Assembly (NCBI GenBank): GCA_902765225.1
Contig: CACWYV010000006.1
Span: 32,403-96,402 of the forward strand
Origin: Candidatus Avelusimicrobium intestinale
Lineage (GTDB): Bacteria; Elusimicrobiota; Elusimicrobia; Elusimicrobiales; Elusimicrobiaceae
Length of the DNA: 64,000 nucleotides
Direction of reading: 5' to 3'
This document shows, piece by piece, positions 1 through 8,373 of the stretch. The position numbers and the translations under genes are program-made. Below the pieces are notes generated by a model. It was not told the DNA's origin. It was given only the letters and a program-made list of their open reading frames with translations, and searched no databases. The stretch's first letter is position 1. Every line of letters starts with the position of its first letter.

Positions 1-14
1 AGGTAAAAAATAAC

Positions 15-704
15 ATGACCCGTCAAAATCCCTCTTCTTACAACGATTGGAAACATGCGCTGGTTTCCGCTTTTGCCTATTACTATACCGTGTTTTTAGG
101 GTGGACAACCCGCGTCTATTGGTTCAAAACGCCCGAAGCCGATGCCCTGGAAAAAGAAGGAAAAGGGGTTATTTATGCTATATGGCACAACCAACAACTC
201 TTTCTTTTGTATCCGTACCGCGGGCGCAAAGTGGCCGCGCTTATCAGCCAGTCCAGCGACGGAGAATATATCGCGCGCTGTTTACCGAAATTTGGCATGA
301 TGGCCGTGCGCGGTTCCAGTACACGCGGCGGTACACGCGCACTGATCAAATTACTGCAAGCCACGCGCGAGGGCTACTGCCCCATGCTCACCCCCGACGG
401 TCCGCGTGGCCCGGTATACAAAGTACAGCCCGGTATTTTATTTTTAGCTCAAAAAACAGGTTGGCCAATTGTTCCGGTGGGAACGGCCTTAAGCCATAAA
501 TTTACCGTCCATTCGTGGGACCGGATGCGCGTACCGCTTCCGTTTGGAAAAACGGCTTTGTGCTACGGCCAAATTATTTACGTCAAAGATACCGCGGATA
601 TGCCGCGCGCCACACAATTATTGGAAACTCAACTCAACGCTATGACCGATAAGGCCGAGATGTTTATCAACAAAAAACATTTTGATCCGTCACAGCATTC
701 GTAA
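15..704 (+). CDS. DUF374-type lysophospholipid acyltransferase family protein
   Basis: This is a 229-residue protein of the DUF374 branch of the LPLAT acyltransferases, which transfer fatty acyl groups in glycerophospholipid or lipid A synthesis at the inner membrane. Visible blocks are the catalytic-type His in IWHNQQ (His58, with Asn where classical enzymes have HxxxxD), SQSSDGE (about 78-84), RGSSTRGG (about 99-106) and TPDGPRGP (about 126-133), the usual substrate-binding blocks. A hydrophobic stretch at about 16-30 could associate with the membrane. The preceding bases (AGGTAAAAAATAAC) give a usable AGG-type ribosome site. The upstream neighbour is outside the window. The acceptor substrate cannot be told from sequence. 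Confidence 0.85.
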   Translation: MTRQNPSSYNDWKHALVSAFAYYYTVFLGWTTRVYWFKTPEADALEKEGKGVIYAIWHNQQLFLLYPYRGRKVAALISQSSDGEYIARCLPKFGMMAVRGSSTRGGTRALIKLLQATREGYCPMLTPDGPRGPVYKVQPGILFLAQKTGWPIVPVGTALSHKFTVHSWDRMRVPLPFGKTALCYGQIIYVKDTADMPRATQLLETQLNAMTDKAEMFINKKHFDPSQHS

Positions 705-1067
705 GCTTTTCTTAACGCACCATTCCCATTCCCCCGCCGGAAATTGCCGACGGGGGAATAATTTTATAAAAAGGGGTTATCTAATCCTTTTTAGCGGTTG
801 TGGGGCGGCGGTTAATCTTTTAAGATAATAGATGTAATCACTTTGTTCTGGGGGATAATAAAGGTATATCCTTTATTACGGAACAACAACACAGGGGATA
901 AGCAAAGGAACCGTACAAACGGAACCTGCGCAAGAAGCCCCGGCACACACCGGGGCTTCTATCAGTTTTCATCCGATCCGGCCCGAGAGGGGACTCGTAC
1001 GCCGGACAATCCAAGGGCCTTGCTTTGTGGGAAAGCAAGGCCCCTGGTACATATTGCTAAAACTTCG
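705..1067. other. Intergenic region with three hairpins and no convincing gene
   Basis: This 363-bp gap holds the terminator at 728-767, a perfect 11-bp hairpin AGAAGCCCCGG/CCGGGGCTTCT (933-960) and a perfect 12-bp hairpin GGGCCTTGCTTT/AAAGCAAGGCCC (1015-1043). The last is 24 nt past the queC-fusion stop and may end that minus-strand operon, although its T run is short. The short open frames here have no family resemblance and are not called. Confidence 0.6.
728..767 (+). terminator. Rho-independent terminator after the acyltransferase
   Basis: ATTCCCCCGCCGG (728-740) pairs with CCGACGGGGGAAT (747-759) with one mismatch and a 6-nt loop, followed by AATTTTAT. It lies 24 nt after the acyltransferase stop. 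Confidence 0.8.
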
Positions 1068-2987
1068 CTACTCTAACGCCGGGTCTTTGAGACCGGCCTC
1101 GGCAAAGCCCTTGGCGCGCAGCTTGCACGAGTCGCACTTGCCGCACGGCTTTTCGCCCCCGGCATAGCAACTCCACGTCAGTTCCAACGGCGCGTGCAAC
1201 CGTACGGCCATTTTGATAATCTCTGCCTTGCTTTTAGTCATCAGCGGAGCCAACACTTCTATTCCACCGTTGACCCCGCGCTCGGTACCGCGGTTTAACG
1301 CATCCCCCATGGCTTGGTAAAAAGCCGGGGTACAATCGGGATAGCCTGAAAAATCTACCGCATTGGGACCGGAGATGATCGCTCCCGCGCCAATACTATC
1401 CGCTAGCGAGCCGGCCATGGATAAAAACATCAAATTCCGACCCGGTACATACGTGGAAGGGATCCCATTACTCGGAATTTTTTCCACGGCGATATCTGGC
1501 AGCGGCTGGGATGCATCCACCAACGAACTCTTTTTTAGCCAGGGCAAATTCAACTCCACAATATGATGCGGAATCCCCATATGGTTCGTGATTTCGCGGG
1601 CCGATTCCAATTCCCGCGCGTGACGCTGGCCGTACAAAACAGTCAATGCTTCACAATGATATCCCTGGGCAATGGCCCAGTATAAACAAGTGGTAGAATC
1701 CAATCCTCCCGAAAAAAGCACAATGGCTTTTTTGCGGCGGCCGCTCCCCCCCACGGATACCGGCTGTCCCGCCGGGGTGGATGCCGGAGCCGTCGCTTTT
1801 GATTTACCGGCAAACGCGTGGCCTTCTACGCGCGGTGTTGCGGACGACTGACCCGATTTGTTCAGCAGAACATCCATCGGGTCCTGGCTTTTCAAATTAT
1901 AGGCCCGTTTTTTACCCAACGCCGCCTGGCGCAGCGAATTTTCCAATTCTTCTTTCTCTTCTTTGACAGAACGAACAATATCCGAGAAAAAACCCTTCAA
2001 ACGGAAAGTCGTTTTCCCGGCCTTGTTGTTTTCTGCTTCCGGCACCGCTTTCTTACCCGACGACTTGGCGGCCCGTTTAGGCGGTTTAGCCGGAGCAGAC
2101 GGCTGTGCGGGTGCTTTCCGCGCGGGCGGCTCGGCCGGTGCAGGTTCGGCGGGAGCCTGTGGCGGAGTTTGGGTATCTTGATGGACGGATAACGGAGGTA
2201 AAGTTTCGGGCTCAGCGGGTTCTCCGAAAGCAGGTTTCGTGGCAGCAGGCTGGGGAGCCTCGGCTTGCGGCGCTTGTTTTGCCGGGGCAGCCAACCACTT
2301 CTCGTCCGTTGCTTTTCCGTACGGCACACATTGGGCCCACTCTCCATCCTCGGACCGTACCAACTCCGGCACAATGGGCAGCCCGTCAATTTTCAAAATG
2401 AATCTCAAATCTTTTCCGGCGGTTTTCGGGCCTTTTTTTGTAAATTCAGCCAAACGCACCGTATTGCCAAACTCCCCCAAGGCCCGCTCGGGAGAACCGT
2501 TCCCCTGCATAAAATCTTTAATGGCACCGGCGCATAACAGATCTTCTTCCGCCCGCATATGGCTGAAAATGGAAGCCGGGACTAACAACACATCTTGTTT
2601 TTCTTTGAACAATACGTCCGTCAACGCTTCAAAGTTACAAAAACTGCCCATGAGTATCCGGCTGGCCTGCGTAGCCCCTTGGAAAGCGCGTCCGCTATCT
2701 TTAGAAACTACCAGTACCGATTTTCCCGATGATAATTTGCTAGCCAAGTACGGGGAATCGTCCTGATGTTCAAACGGCATTTCCCGTTCCGAAAGGACCA
2801 CCAACCCCGGTTTGGATTTTTTAAGCAGTTCTGCCGTTTGGGCGGAAGCACAAAGCAACGCCGCACGCGAAGATTCGCGCTTTAGTAGTACGCACACCGT
2901 AGACACCGTACGCAATACATCTACGATGACGACAATCCCTTTCCACCGAGCGCATTCCTCGGGTGTGTTAGCGAGCAGAATGTTCAT
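1068..2987 (-). CDS. queC: ComB-like domain fused to QueC (7-cyano-7-deazaguanine synthase)
   Basis: This is a 639-residue, three-part protein. Residues 1 to about 230 resemble 2-phosphosulfolactate phosphatase (ComB): VVIVDVLRTVST, a DSPYLAS block, GSFCNFEAL and EEDLLCAGAIKDF align in order. However, the usual GE-x-x-G and TTNGT positions are altered (SEREM, SKDSG), so activity is uncertain. Residues about 231-415 are a Pro/Ala/Lys-rich, presumably disordered linker with a short charged helix near 335-360. Residues about 419-639 are QueC, which makes preQ0 from 7-carboxy-7-deazaguanine with ATP and ammonia. The PP-loop SGGLDS is at 426-431 and the zinc cysteines are C607, C615, C618 and C621. 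QueC alone is normally about 220-240 residues. It is the last gene of the rlmN operon, and its start overlaps the lipoprotein gene by 20 nt. Confidence 0.88.
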   Translation of the reverse strand: MNILLANTPEECARWKGIVVIVDVLRTVSTVCVLLKRESSRAALLCASAQTAELLKKSKPGLVVLSEREMPFEHQDDSPYLASKLSSGKSVLVVSKDSGRAFQGATQASRILMGSFCNFEALTDVLFKEKQDVLLVPASIFSHMRAEEDLLCAGAIKDFMQGNGSPERALGEFGNTVRLAEFTKKGPKTAGKDLRFILKIDGLPIVPELVRSEDGEWAQCVPYGKATDEKWLAAPAKQAPQAEAPQPAATKPAFGEPAEPETLPPLSVHQDTQTPPQAPAEPAPAEPPARKAPAQPSAPAKPPKRAAKSSGKKAVPEAENNKAGKTTFRLKGFFSDIVRSVKEEKEELENSLRQAALGKKRAYNLKSQDPMDVLLNKSGQSSATPRVEGHAFAGKSKATAPASTPAGQPVSVGGSGRRKKAIVLFSGGLDSTTCLYWAIAQGYHCEALTVLYGQRHARELESAREITNHMGIPHHIVELNLPWLKKSSLVDASQPLPDIAVEKIPSNGIPSTYVPGRNLMFLSMAGSLADSIGAGAIISGPNAVDFSGYPDCTPAFYQAMGDALNRGTERGVNGGIEVLAPLMTKSKAEIIKMAVRLHAPLELTWSCYAGGEKPCGKCDSCKLRAKGFAEAGLKDPALE

Positions 2988-3408
2988 TTAAAATCCCCAA
3001 TACTTCAAATTCTTCCATAGCTTTTTGATCCGCTTCCGTTAAATTGTCCACGTACTTGATGGCATAAATAACCAACGTGACCCGCGGGTCGGTTGCGCCG
3101 TCTTCAGCGCTGTTGTACTGCCCGATGAATATAGCATCGGCCCCTTTGGATGCTGCAAATTTCTTTCCCTTTTCAATCCCCATCAAAATAGAATCGCGCT
3201 GGGGTTTAACGTTTTTAATACGTAGCAACCCCAAATTACCGTACGGCCGGGTGATGTCCGCACGACGGCCGCTTACAATTTCCAAATCTTTCACTTTGGT
3301 AGGCGGAAACTCCGGCCCGATCGGAATCCAATCCAAGTTATTCTGCCCCAACGTAGCACAACCTGCCAACAACCCGCTGACTAACACCAGTAACCGTATC
3401 CCTTTCAT
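2968..3408 (-). CDS. Small putative lipoprotein of unknown function
   Basis: I place the start at 3408 because AGGAGA lies six bases upstream and the protein then opens with a lipoprotein signal peptide ending LLAGC (lipid-modified Cys about residue 16). The remaining roughly 130 residues are mixed alpha/beta. They contain a GxxxAASKGADAIFIGQYNS segment, which recalls small periplasmic domains in which a YbjQ/RcsF-like fold follows a lipid anchor. I cannot name a family. It lies between rlmN (8-nt gap) and the ComB-QueC fusion (20-nt overlap), so it is translated from the same message. Diacylglyceryl transfer would be done by the Lgt encoded at 8374-9171. Confidence 0.75.
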   Translation of the reverse strand: MKGIRLLVLVSGLLAGCATLGQNNLDWIPIGPEFPPTKVKDLEIVSGRRADITRPYGNLGLLRIKNVKPQRDSILMGIEKGKKFAASKGADAIFIGQYNSAEDGATDPRVTLVIYAIKYVDNLTEADQKAMEEFEVLGILNEHSAR

Positions 3409-3416
3409 ACTGTCTC

Positions 3417-4439
3417 CTATTTGTAGTGAGCCGCCAACTGGCCGCACGCGGCCAAAATGTCATTACCCATACTTTTGCGTATCGTAACTCCGATCCCCAT
3501 TCCTTTCAGTCCGGCCGCAAACGCTTTCACTACGCGTTCATCTGTTTTTTCCCCACGGCCTAAATTACACGCAATCAAATTAACATGCAACAAATAGTTA
3601 TCCTTAATGGAATAAATCCAATCGGCCAGTTTACGGATATGTTCCGGCCGGCTGTTTATGTTTTCCAACACGGAATATTCCAAAAACACTTGCCTTCCCG
3701 TCATGGCAATATATTCTTCCAGGGCTTTTTTCAATTCGTCCAAATTATACCGGCGGTTGACCGGCATGAGTTTGCTGCGCTCGGCATTATCGGCATTATG
3801 CAGTGATACCGCCAAGTTGGCCTGCGGCAAATCCAGGGCCAGTTTATGCAGTTTATCGGCAATGCCCGACGTGGAAATGGAAATATGCCGCGCCCCGATG
3901 TTGAGGTAATCGGGGTTAGATAAATCGTGCGCCGCCTTCACTACATTTAGGTAATTTAGCAGCGGTTCCCCCATTCCCATAAACACCACGCTGGCAATAC
4001 GGTCGCCCAATTTTTCCCGGTGCAAGTATTGGTACCACATTAGCACCTGGTCGGTAATTTCTTCTTGGGTTAAATCGCGCTTAAAGCCCATTTTCCCCGT
4101 ACTGCAAAACGAACAATGCAACGCACAACCGACTTGGCTGGAAACGCATACGCTCCACGTATCTTGCGGTTTCAATAAAACAGTTTCTATTTGCAAGCCG
4201 TCGTGCAACGTAAGCAGGGCTTTAGCCGTGCGGTCCCGTTGCGAACAAACCACCTTACTCACTTTAAACGACAAAATCGGCTGGTCTTTTTCCAACTGCG
4301 TCCGTAAGTCCGCCGGCAAGTTAGACGCCTCTTCCCACGATGATACCCCGCGCTTAAACACGGCTTCACGCACCTGGGCTATGCGAAAGTTAGGCAAGCC
4401 GGCCTCTTTGATATATTGTTTGACTTTCTCAAAATCCAT
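3417..4439 (-). CDS. rlmN: 23S rRNA (adenine2503-C2)-methyltransferase RlmN
   Basis: This is a radical-SAM methyltransferase that methylates C2 of A2503 in 23S rRNA, and in many bacteria A37 of tRNA. The 340 residues show the CxxxCxxC cluster motif (C105, C109, C112), the GMGEP SAM-binding motif (155-159), SISTSG and the C-terminal catalytic cysteine C332 in ACGQLAAHYK. The length is normal. It is the first gene of a three-gene minus-strand operon. The -10 box at 4446-4451 leaves only six bases before ATG and there is no Shine-Dalgarno, so the message is probably leaderless. A Cfr-type C8 methyltransferase is the alternative, but the genomic setting and motifs favour RlmN. Confidence 0.95.
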   Translation of the reverse strand: MDFEKVKQYIKEAGLPNFRIAQVREAVFKRGVSSWEEASNLPADLRTQLEKDQPILSFKVSKVVCSQRDRTAKALLTLHDGLQIETVLLKPQDTWSVCVSSQVGCALHCSFCSTGKMGFKRDLTQEEITDQVLMWYQYLHREKLGDRIASVVFMGMGEPLLNYLNVVKAAHDLSNPDYLNIGARHISISTSGIADKLHKLALDLPQANLAVSLHNADNAERSKLMPVNRRYNLDELKKALEEYIAMTGRQVFLEYSVLENINSRPEHIRKLADWIYSIKDNYLLHVNLIACNLGRGEKTDERVVKAFAAGLKGMGIGVTIRKSMGNDILAACGQLAAHYK

Positions 4440-4445
4440 ATACTT

Positions 4446-4451
4446 ATTTTA
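4446..4451 (-). promoter_or_regulatory. Extended -10 of rlmN, leaderless start
   Basis: On the minus strand the order is TGCTAAAAT, six bases, then ATG. A start of transcription seven bases after the -10 would fall on the A of ATG. Confidence 0.6.
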
Positions 4452-4662
4452 GCATATCTATCGGAGATTTTTTGTTACAATGCGTTAAGTAGATAGGCGT
4501 ATCCGCCGCACCCAAACAAGTCATTGTGCAAAAGAAGAACCCCACCTAAACAAAAAACGGGTTTTATCAAAAAAGTCTATCCACTCCTTCCTCGTCCGGG
4601 TCTTGGAATCATTTCCGCATGCTGTAATTTGGACTAAATAGGAATTTTTCACGCAATTTTGC

Positions 4663-4668
4663 TATAAT
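4663..4668 (+). promoter_or_regulatory. Extended -10 of the phosphohexomutase-enolase operon
   Basis: TTTTGCTATAATG carries a TGn extension next to a perfect TATAAT, nine bases before the ATG at 4678. There is no clear -35 and no Shine-Dalgarno. The leader would be at most about three bases. Confidence 0.65.
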
Positions 4669-4677
4669 GTCTGCACT

Positions 4678-6162
4678 ATGCAAGATATCAAATTTAGTAC
4701 GGCCGGCTTCCGGGCCACAACAGCAGACGGGTTAACCGCCCAGTCCATACAGCGGTTGGTTTACGGGATTTCCGAACATATTTTGGAACATCCCTTCTAC
4801 GGTTTTAAAGGTACAGGTTACCAAAATTTCTGCAAAACACAAGGCAAGAAATTAAAAAACCCACTTGTATTTGTCGGGTTTGATACACGTTTTTTATCTA
4901 AACAACTGGCCTATGTAGCCGCCAATGCTTTAGTACAAAGCGGCATTACCGTGCGCATGGCGGAAGAACCGCTGCCAACCCCGGTAGCCGAGTGGGCTGT
5001 GCGCAACGAGTGTGCCGTCGGAGCTGTTGTCATTACCGGTAGCGAATCCCCCTATTACGTCAACGGACTCAAATGGATTTCCTACTACGGCGGCATTGCC
5101 AACAACGAGATTAACGCGGATATTGAAAAGCGTATCCCAGCCGAAAACGCCCAAATTCTTAAAGCATCTTCCACGGAATTTGGTTCCCTCAATGCGGCAG
5201 TTACCGTTACCAAAGAACTGCGCAAAAGTTACCTGACTCATTTGGAAAAAATAATTAACACGCGGGCTCTCAAAAAAGCCAAACTCAAGATTGCCGTGGA
5301 CCCACTCTTTGGCTCAGCCAAAAATTATTTCCGTCCGTTTTTAGAAAAATACAACATTACGGTAGAAGGCATCCACGAACAAGATGACGGCCTTTTTGGG
5401 GCTACCGTACCTAATGCGGGCCCCGTCAGTTTAGGGGAACTCAAAAAATTGGTCATCACCCAAAAAATGCACTTGGGCATTGCCTGCAACCCCGATTGCG
5501 ACAAATTCGGTTTGATTGATTCCGACGGGGAATGGATTTCCCCCAACGAAATTGCGCCTATGTTGCTACATCACTTGGTATGCAACAAGAAACTGAAAGG
5601 CCGCGTTTGCCGCAGTGTAATTACCTCCAACTTAATTGATCAAGTAGCCAAAGCCAATGGGCTCATGCTACGGGAAACGCCCGTCGGTTTTAAATACATC
5701 ACCGACCTGATGATCACCGGTCAATACGTGATGGGGCTGGAAGAATCGGGCGGGCTAGCAGTGTCCAACCATATTCCCGACAAGGACGGCCTCTTGGCTT
5801 GTTTATTGGTGGTGGATATGTTAGCCACCGAAGGTAAAACCTTAAAGCAATTGCGTAAAGACTTTTATAAAAAGTACAATCCGCTTTTTGATCAAAAAGT
5901 AAGTATCCCCAAAACAGAAACGGAAATCAACCGTATCATGGAATGGCTGGATATCCGCCCGCCGTTATCTATCAACAAAACTTCCGTTTGGCGTATTGAT
6001 TCCACGGACGGATTTAAGTTTATCCTCAAAGGAGGCAGTTGGCTAGCCATACGGCCCTCCGGCACGGAAAAACTGATCCGTTTGTACGCCGAATCCCCGG
6101 ATGAAAACCTCCCCGCACGGCTTATAAAAGAAGGCAAAAAAATTATTGACAGTATCGTATAA
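4678..6162 (+). CDS. Phosphoglucomutase/phosphomannomutase family protein
   Basis: This is a 494-residue alpha-D-phosphohexomutase, which moves phosphate between C1 and C6 of a hexose. Domain marks in order are the active-site serine loop TGSESP (Ser122; usually TASHNP), the metal loop NPDCD (271-275; usually DxDxD), the sugar loop EESGG (355-359) and the phosphate-binding loop RPSGTE (459-464). The serine survives, but the first metal-ligand Asp is Asn and the His of the serine loop is Glu. Activity or substrate may therefore differ from the classical enzymes. It heads an operon with enolase, which fits glycolysis or envelope sugar supply. Confidence 0.85.
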   Translation: MQDIKFSTAGFRATTADGLTAQSIQRLVYGISEHILEHPFYGFKGTGYQNFCKTQGKKLKNPLVFVGFDTRFLSKQLAYVAANALVQSGITVRMAEEPLPTPVAEWAVRNECAVGAVVITGSESPYYVNGLKWISYYGGIANNEINADIEKRIPAENAQILKASSTEFGSLNAAVTVTKELRKSYLTHLEKIINTRALKKAKLKIAVDPLFGSAKNYFRPFLEKYNITVEGIHEQDDGLFGATVPNAGPVSLGELKKLVITQKMHLGIACNPDCDKFGLIDSDGEWISPNEIAPMLLHHLVCNKKLKGRVCRSVITSNLIDQVAKANGLMLRETPVGFKYITDLMITGQYVMGLEESGGLAVSNHIPDKDGLLACLLVVDMLATEGKTLKQLRKDFYKKYNPLFDQKVSIPKTETEINRIMEWLDIRPPLSINKTSVWRIDSTDGFKFILKGGSWLAIRPSGTEKLIRLYAESPDENLPARLIKEGKKIIDSIV

Positions 6163-6194
6163 GGCCGCACTTGCGTGCGAGCCGGGGGGTATAA

Positions 6195-7478
6195 ATGGTT
6201 CGCATTGAAAAAATTACAGCACGGGAAATTTTAGATTCCCGCGGCTATCCGACCGTCTGCGCTACGGTGCACCTCAGTGATGGTTCCGTGGCTCAGGCCG
6301 CCGTGCCCAGCGGGGCTTCAACCGGGTCGCACGAAGCGGTAGAATTACGCGACGGCAACACCCGCTTTGGTGGGAAAGGCGTATTAAAAGCTGTTGCCAA
6401 CGTCTCCCTAATTGCGGACCGATTGGTCGGGCAAGACCCGTTAAACATTCGCCGCTTAGACGAACAGATGACCCTATTGGACGGCACTCCCAACAAATCC
6501 CGTTTAGGGGCCAACGCCACACTAGCTGTTTCCATGGCCCTCGTACGAGCAGGAGCCCTGCATACCAGACGACCGCTGTATGAACACATCCGCCGCCTCT
6601 ATGAACTACCGGAAACCGGCTACCTGTTGCCCGCCCCTATGCTCAACATCATTAACGGCGGAAAGCACGCCGATTCCGGCCTGGATATCCAGGAATTTAT
6701 GATTTTGCCCGTACACGCCCCGCGTTTCTCCGTGGCGTTACAAAGCGCGGTAGAAACATACCACACCCTGCGCGCGTTACTCCAAGAACAGAGCCAGGTA
6801 ATCGCTGTAGGGGATGAAGGAGGATTCGCTCCTAAAATTGCCTCGCATGAAAAAGTCTTACAACTCATTTTAGTAGCGGCACAAAAAGCCGGGTATCCAC
6901 ACATGGCCTTGGCGTTAGATGCAGCCGCCAATGAATTTTATAAGAACGGGAAATATCATCTGGAAGGAAACGCGCTGACGGCAGAAGAATTAGATACAAT
7001 TTATAAACACTGGTGTGATACTTATCCGCTACTTTCGCTGGAGGATCCCTTACAGGAAGACGATTGGACTGGCTGGCAAACGCTTACCGCTACATTGGGC
7101 CGTCAAGTAAAATTGGTAGGCGACGACTTATTCGTAACCAACTACCACCGGTTACAACAAGGAATTGAACAAAAAGCCGCCAATGCGGTATTGATTAAAC
7201 TCAACCAAATTGGTACAGTATCAGAGACGGTAGATGTAATCCGCTTGGCCAAACGGCACGGTTATACGTGCATTGTTTCGCACCGCTCCGGAGAAACGGA
7301 AGATACGTTTATTGCCGACCTGGCTGTGGCCACCCATGCAGGGGCCATTAAAACCGGGGCACCGGCCCGCGCGGAACGTACCGCTAAGTACAACCGGTTG
7401 TTACAAATTGAGGAAGAACTCGGCCCGCAGGCCGTCTATGCCCAGGACCGGGCGTTTCAAACTGTATGCAGGAGTTAA
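6195..7478 (+). CDS. eno: Enolase
   Basis: This enzyme converts 2-phosphoglycerate to phosphoenolpyruvate in glycolysis. The 427-residue protein is full length. Catalytic acid/base residues are Glu208 in GDEGGFAP and Lys335 in VLIKLNQ. Magnesium ligands are Asp242, Glu283 (SLEDP) and Asp310 (VGDD), and the substrate loop SHRSGETEDT with Lys386 is intact. The usual GAPSRSER signature reads GAPARAER here, a mild change. It starts 32 bases after the phosphohexomutase and overlaps the ftsB-like gene by 13 bases. Confidence 0.97.
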   Translation: MVRIEKITAREILDSRGYPTVCATVHLSDGSVAQAAVPSGASTGSHEAVELRDGNTRFGGKGVLKAVANVSLIADRLVGQDPLNIRRLDEQMTLLDGTPNKSRLGANATLAVSMALVRAGALHTRRPLYEHIRRLYELPETGYLLPAPMLNIINGGKHADSGLDIQEFMILPVHAPRFSVALQSAVETYHTLRALLQEQSQVIAVGDEGGFAPKIASHEKVLQLILVAAQKAGYPHMALALDAAANEFYKNGKYHLEGNALTAEELDTIYKHWCDTYPLLSLEDPLQEDDWTGWQTLTATLGRQVKLVGDDLFVTNYHRLQQGIEQKAANAVLIKLNQIGTVSETVDVIRLAKRHGYTCIVSHRSGETEDTFIADLAVATHAGAIKTGAPARAERTAKYNRLLQIEEELGPQAVYAQDRAFQTVCRS

Positions 7479-7768
7479 TTGATACATTAGTTAAAAACCG
7501 TAAACCGTTACTAATCGGATTGAGTCTGTTGGCCGTAGGGTTGTTGCTATTAGGGAATAATCTGCTGAATCTGTGGCACAACAAGACGGAAAAACACCGT
7601 CTGGCCCGCCAAAGCGTGCAACTGGACGAAGAATACCAAGAACTCCGGCATACCAAAGAATTACTGGACAAGCAGGATCCCGCCCTGTTGGAAAAAATCG
7701 CCCGTACACAATACCATCTGGCAAAACCCGGCGAAATAGAATTTAGATTTGAGAGAAAAACCCTATGA
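7466..7768 (+). CDS. FtsB/DivIC-like septum formation initiator
   Basis: This is a 100-residue bitopic protein with a short basic N-terminus, one membrane segment at about 16-36 and a coiled-coil-like segment at about 38-72. That is the FtsB/DivIC layout, in which the protein links FtsL and FtsQ in the divisome. The position directly after eno is the classic place for ftsB in many bacteria and supports the call. It overlaps eno by 13 bases and the next gene by four (ATGA), so translation is coupled. Confidence 0.82.
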   Translation: MQELIDTLVKNRKPLLIGLSLLAVGLLLLGNNLLNLWHNKTEKHRLARQSVQLDEEYQELRHTKELLDKQDPALLEKIARTQYHLAKPGEIEFRFERKTL

Positions 7769-8373
7769 ATGTGGATGTTTTGTATCTGGGTCCTATGGAC
7801 AATTGCACCTACCTCGTCACTGAAGGGACGGAGGCGTTACTCGTTGATCCGGCTTGGGATATGACCGCTGTTGAACAGGCCCTTCACCGGGGAAACCTCT
7901 CTTTGCTCGGCGTTTTCTTTACACACGGTCATTTTGACCACGTCAAATTTTCCCAACAATTGTTGGAGCGCACCGCAGTGAAAGGATATTTGGAAGAAAA
8001 AGATGTGGCACTTGCCGGGTTAGATGTTTCCCTACTACATACTTACCACGGAGAGCAAACTTTTCATCTCGGTCCGTTTGATATTCACGTTATTCCTACG
8101 CCGGGTCATACGGCCGGAAGCGTATGTCTTCAAATCGGCACAGCGCTTTTCACAGGGGATACTCTTTTCCCCGGTGCCTGCGGGCGGGTAGATTTGCCTT
8201 CTTCCAATCCGCGCGATATGCGCCAAAGTCTGGTGAAGTTGGCCGGTTTACCGGAGGATACACAAATTTTTGCCGGACACCGCTACGGCGGGAAATGCAG
8301 TTCTACGATTGGGTACGAACGCCTCAAGAATCCGTTTATGCGCAATGCCCTTCGGGATAAGGAGAATTTATAA
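7765..8373 (+). CDS. MBL-fold metallohydrolase (glyoxalase II-like)
   Basis: This is a 202-residue metallo-beta-lactamase-fold hydrolase of the GloB-like family. The metal motif THGHFDHV gives H54, H56, D58 and H59. Further ligands are H115 (TPGHTAGS), D132 (FTGDTLF) and H172 (FAGHRYGG). The family hydrolyses thioesters such as S-lactoylglutathione or related substrates. The short C-terminus lacks the full glyoxalase II substrate domain, so the true substrate is unknown. It starts inside the end of ftsB and abuts lgt with no gap. Confidence 0.88.
   Translation: MNVDVLYLGPMDNCTYLVTEGTEALLVDPAWDMTAVEQALHRGNLSLLGVFFTHGHFDHVKFSQQLLERTAVKGYLEEKDVALAGLDVSLLHTYHGEQTFHLGPFDIHVIPTPGHTAGSVCLQIGTALFTGDTLFPGACGRVDLPSSNPRDMRQSLVKLAGLPEDTQIFAGHRYGGKCSSTIGYERLKNPFMRNALRDKENL

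Noticed and set aside
955..1043. Tract CCCGAGAGGGGACTCGTACGCCGG considered as a degenerate tRNA
   Set aside because: It recalls a tRNA T arm in antisense, but no acceptor, D or anticodon arm can be drawn around it.
843..1076. 77-codon plus-strand open frame between the acyltransferase and queC fusion
   Set aside because: It runs through two perfect hairpins, has no ribosome site and no family resemblance, and overlaps the end of the minus-strand gene.
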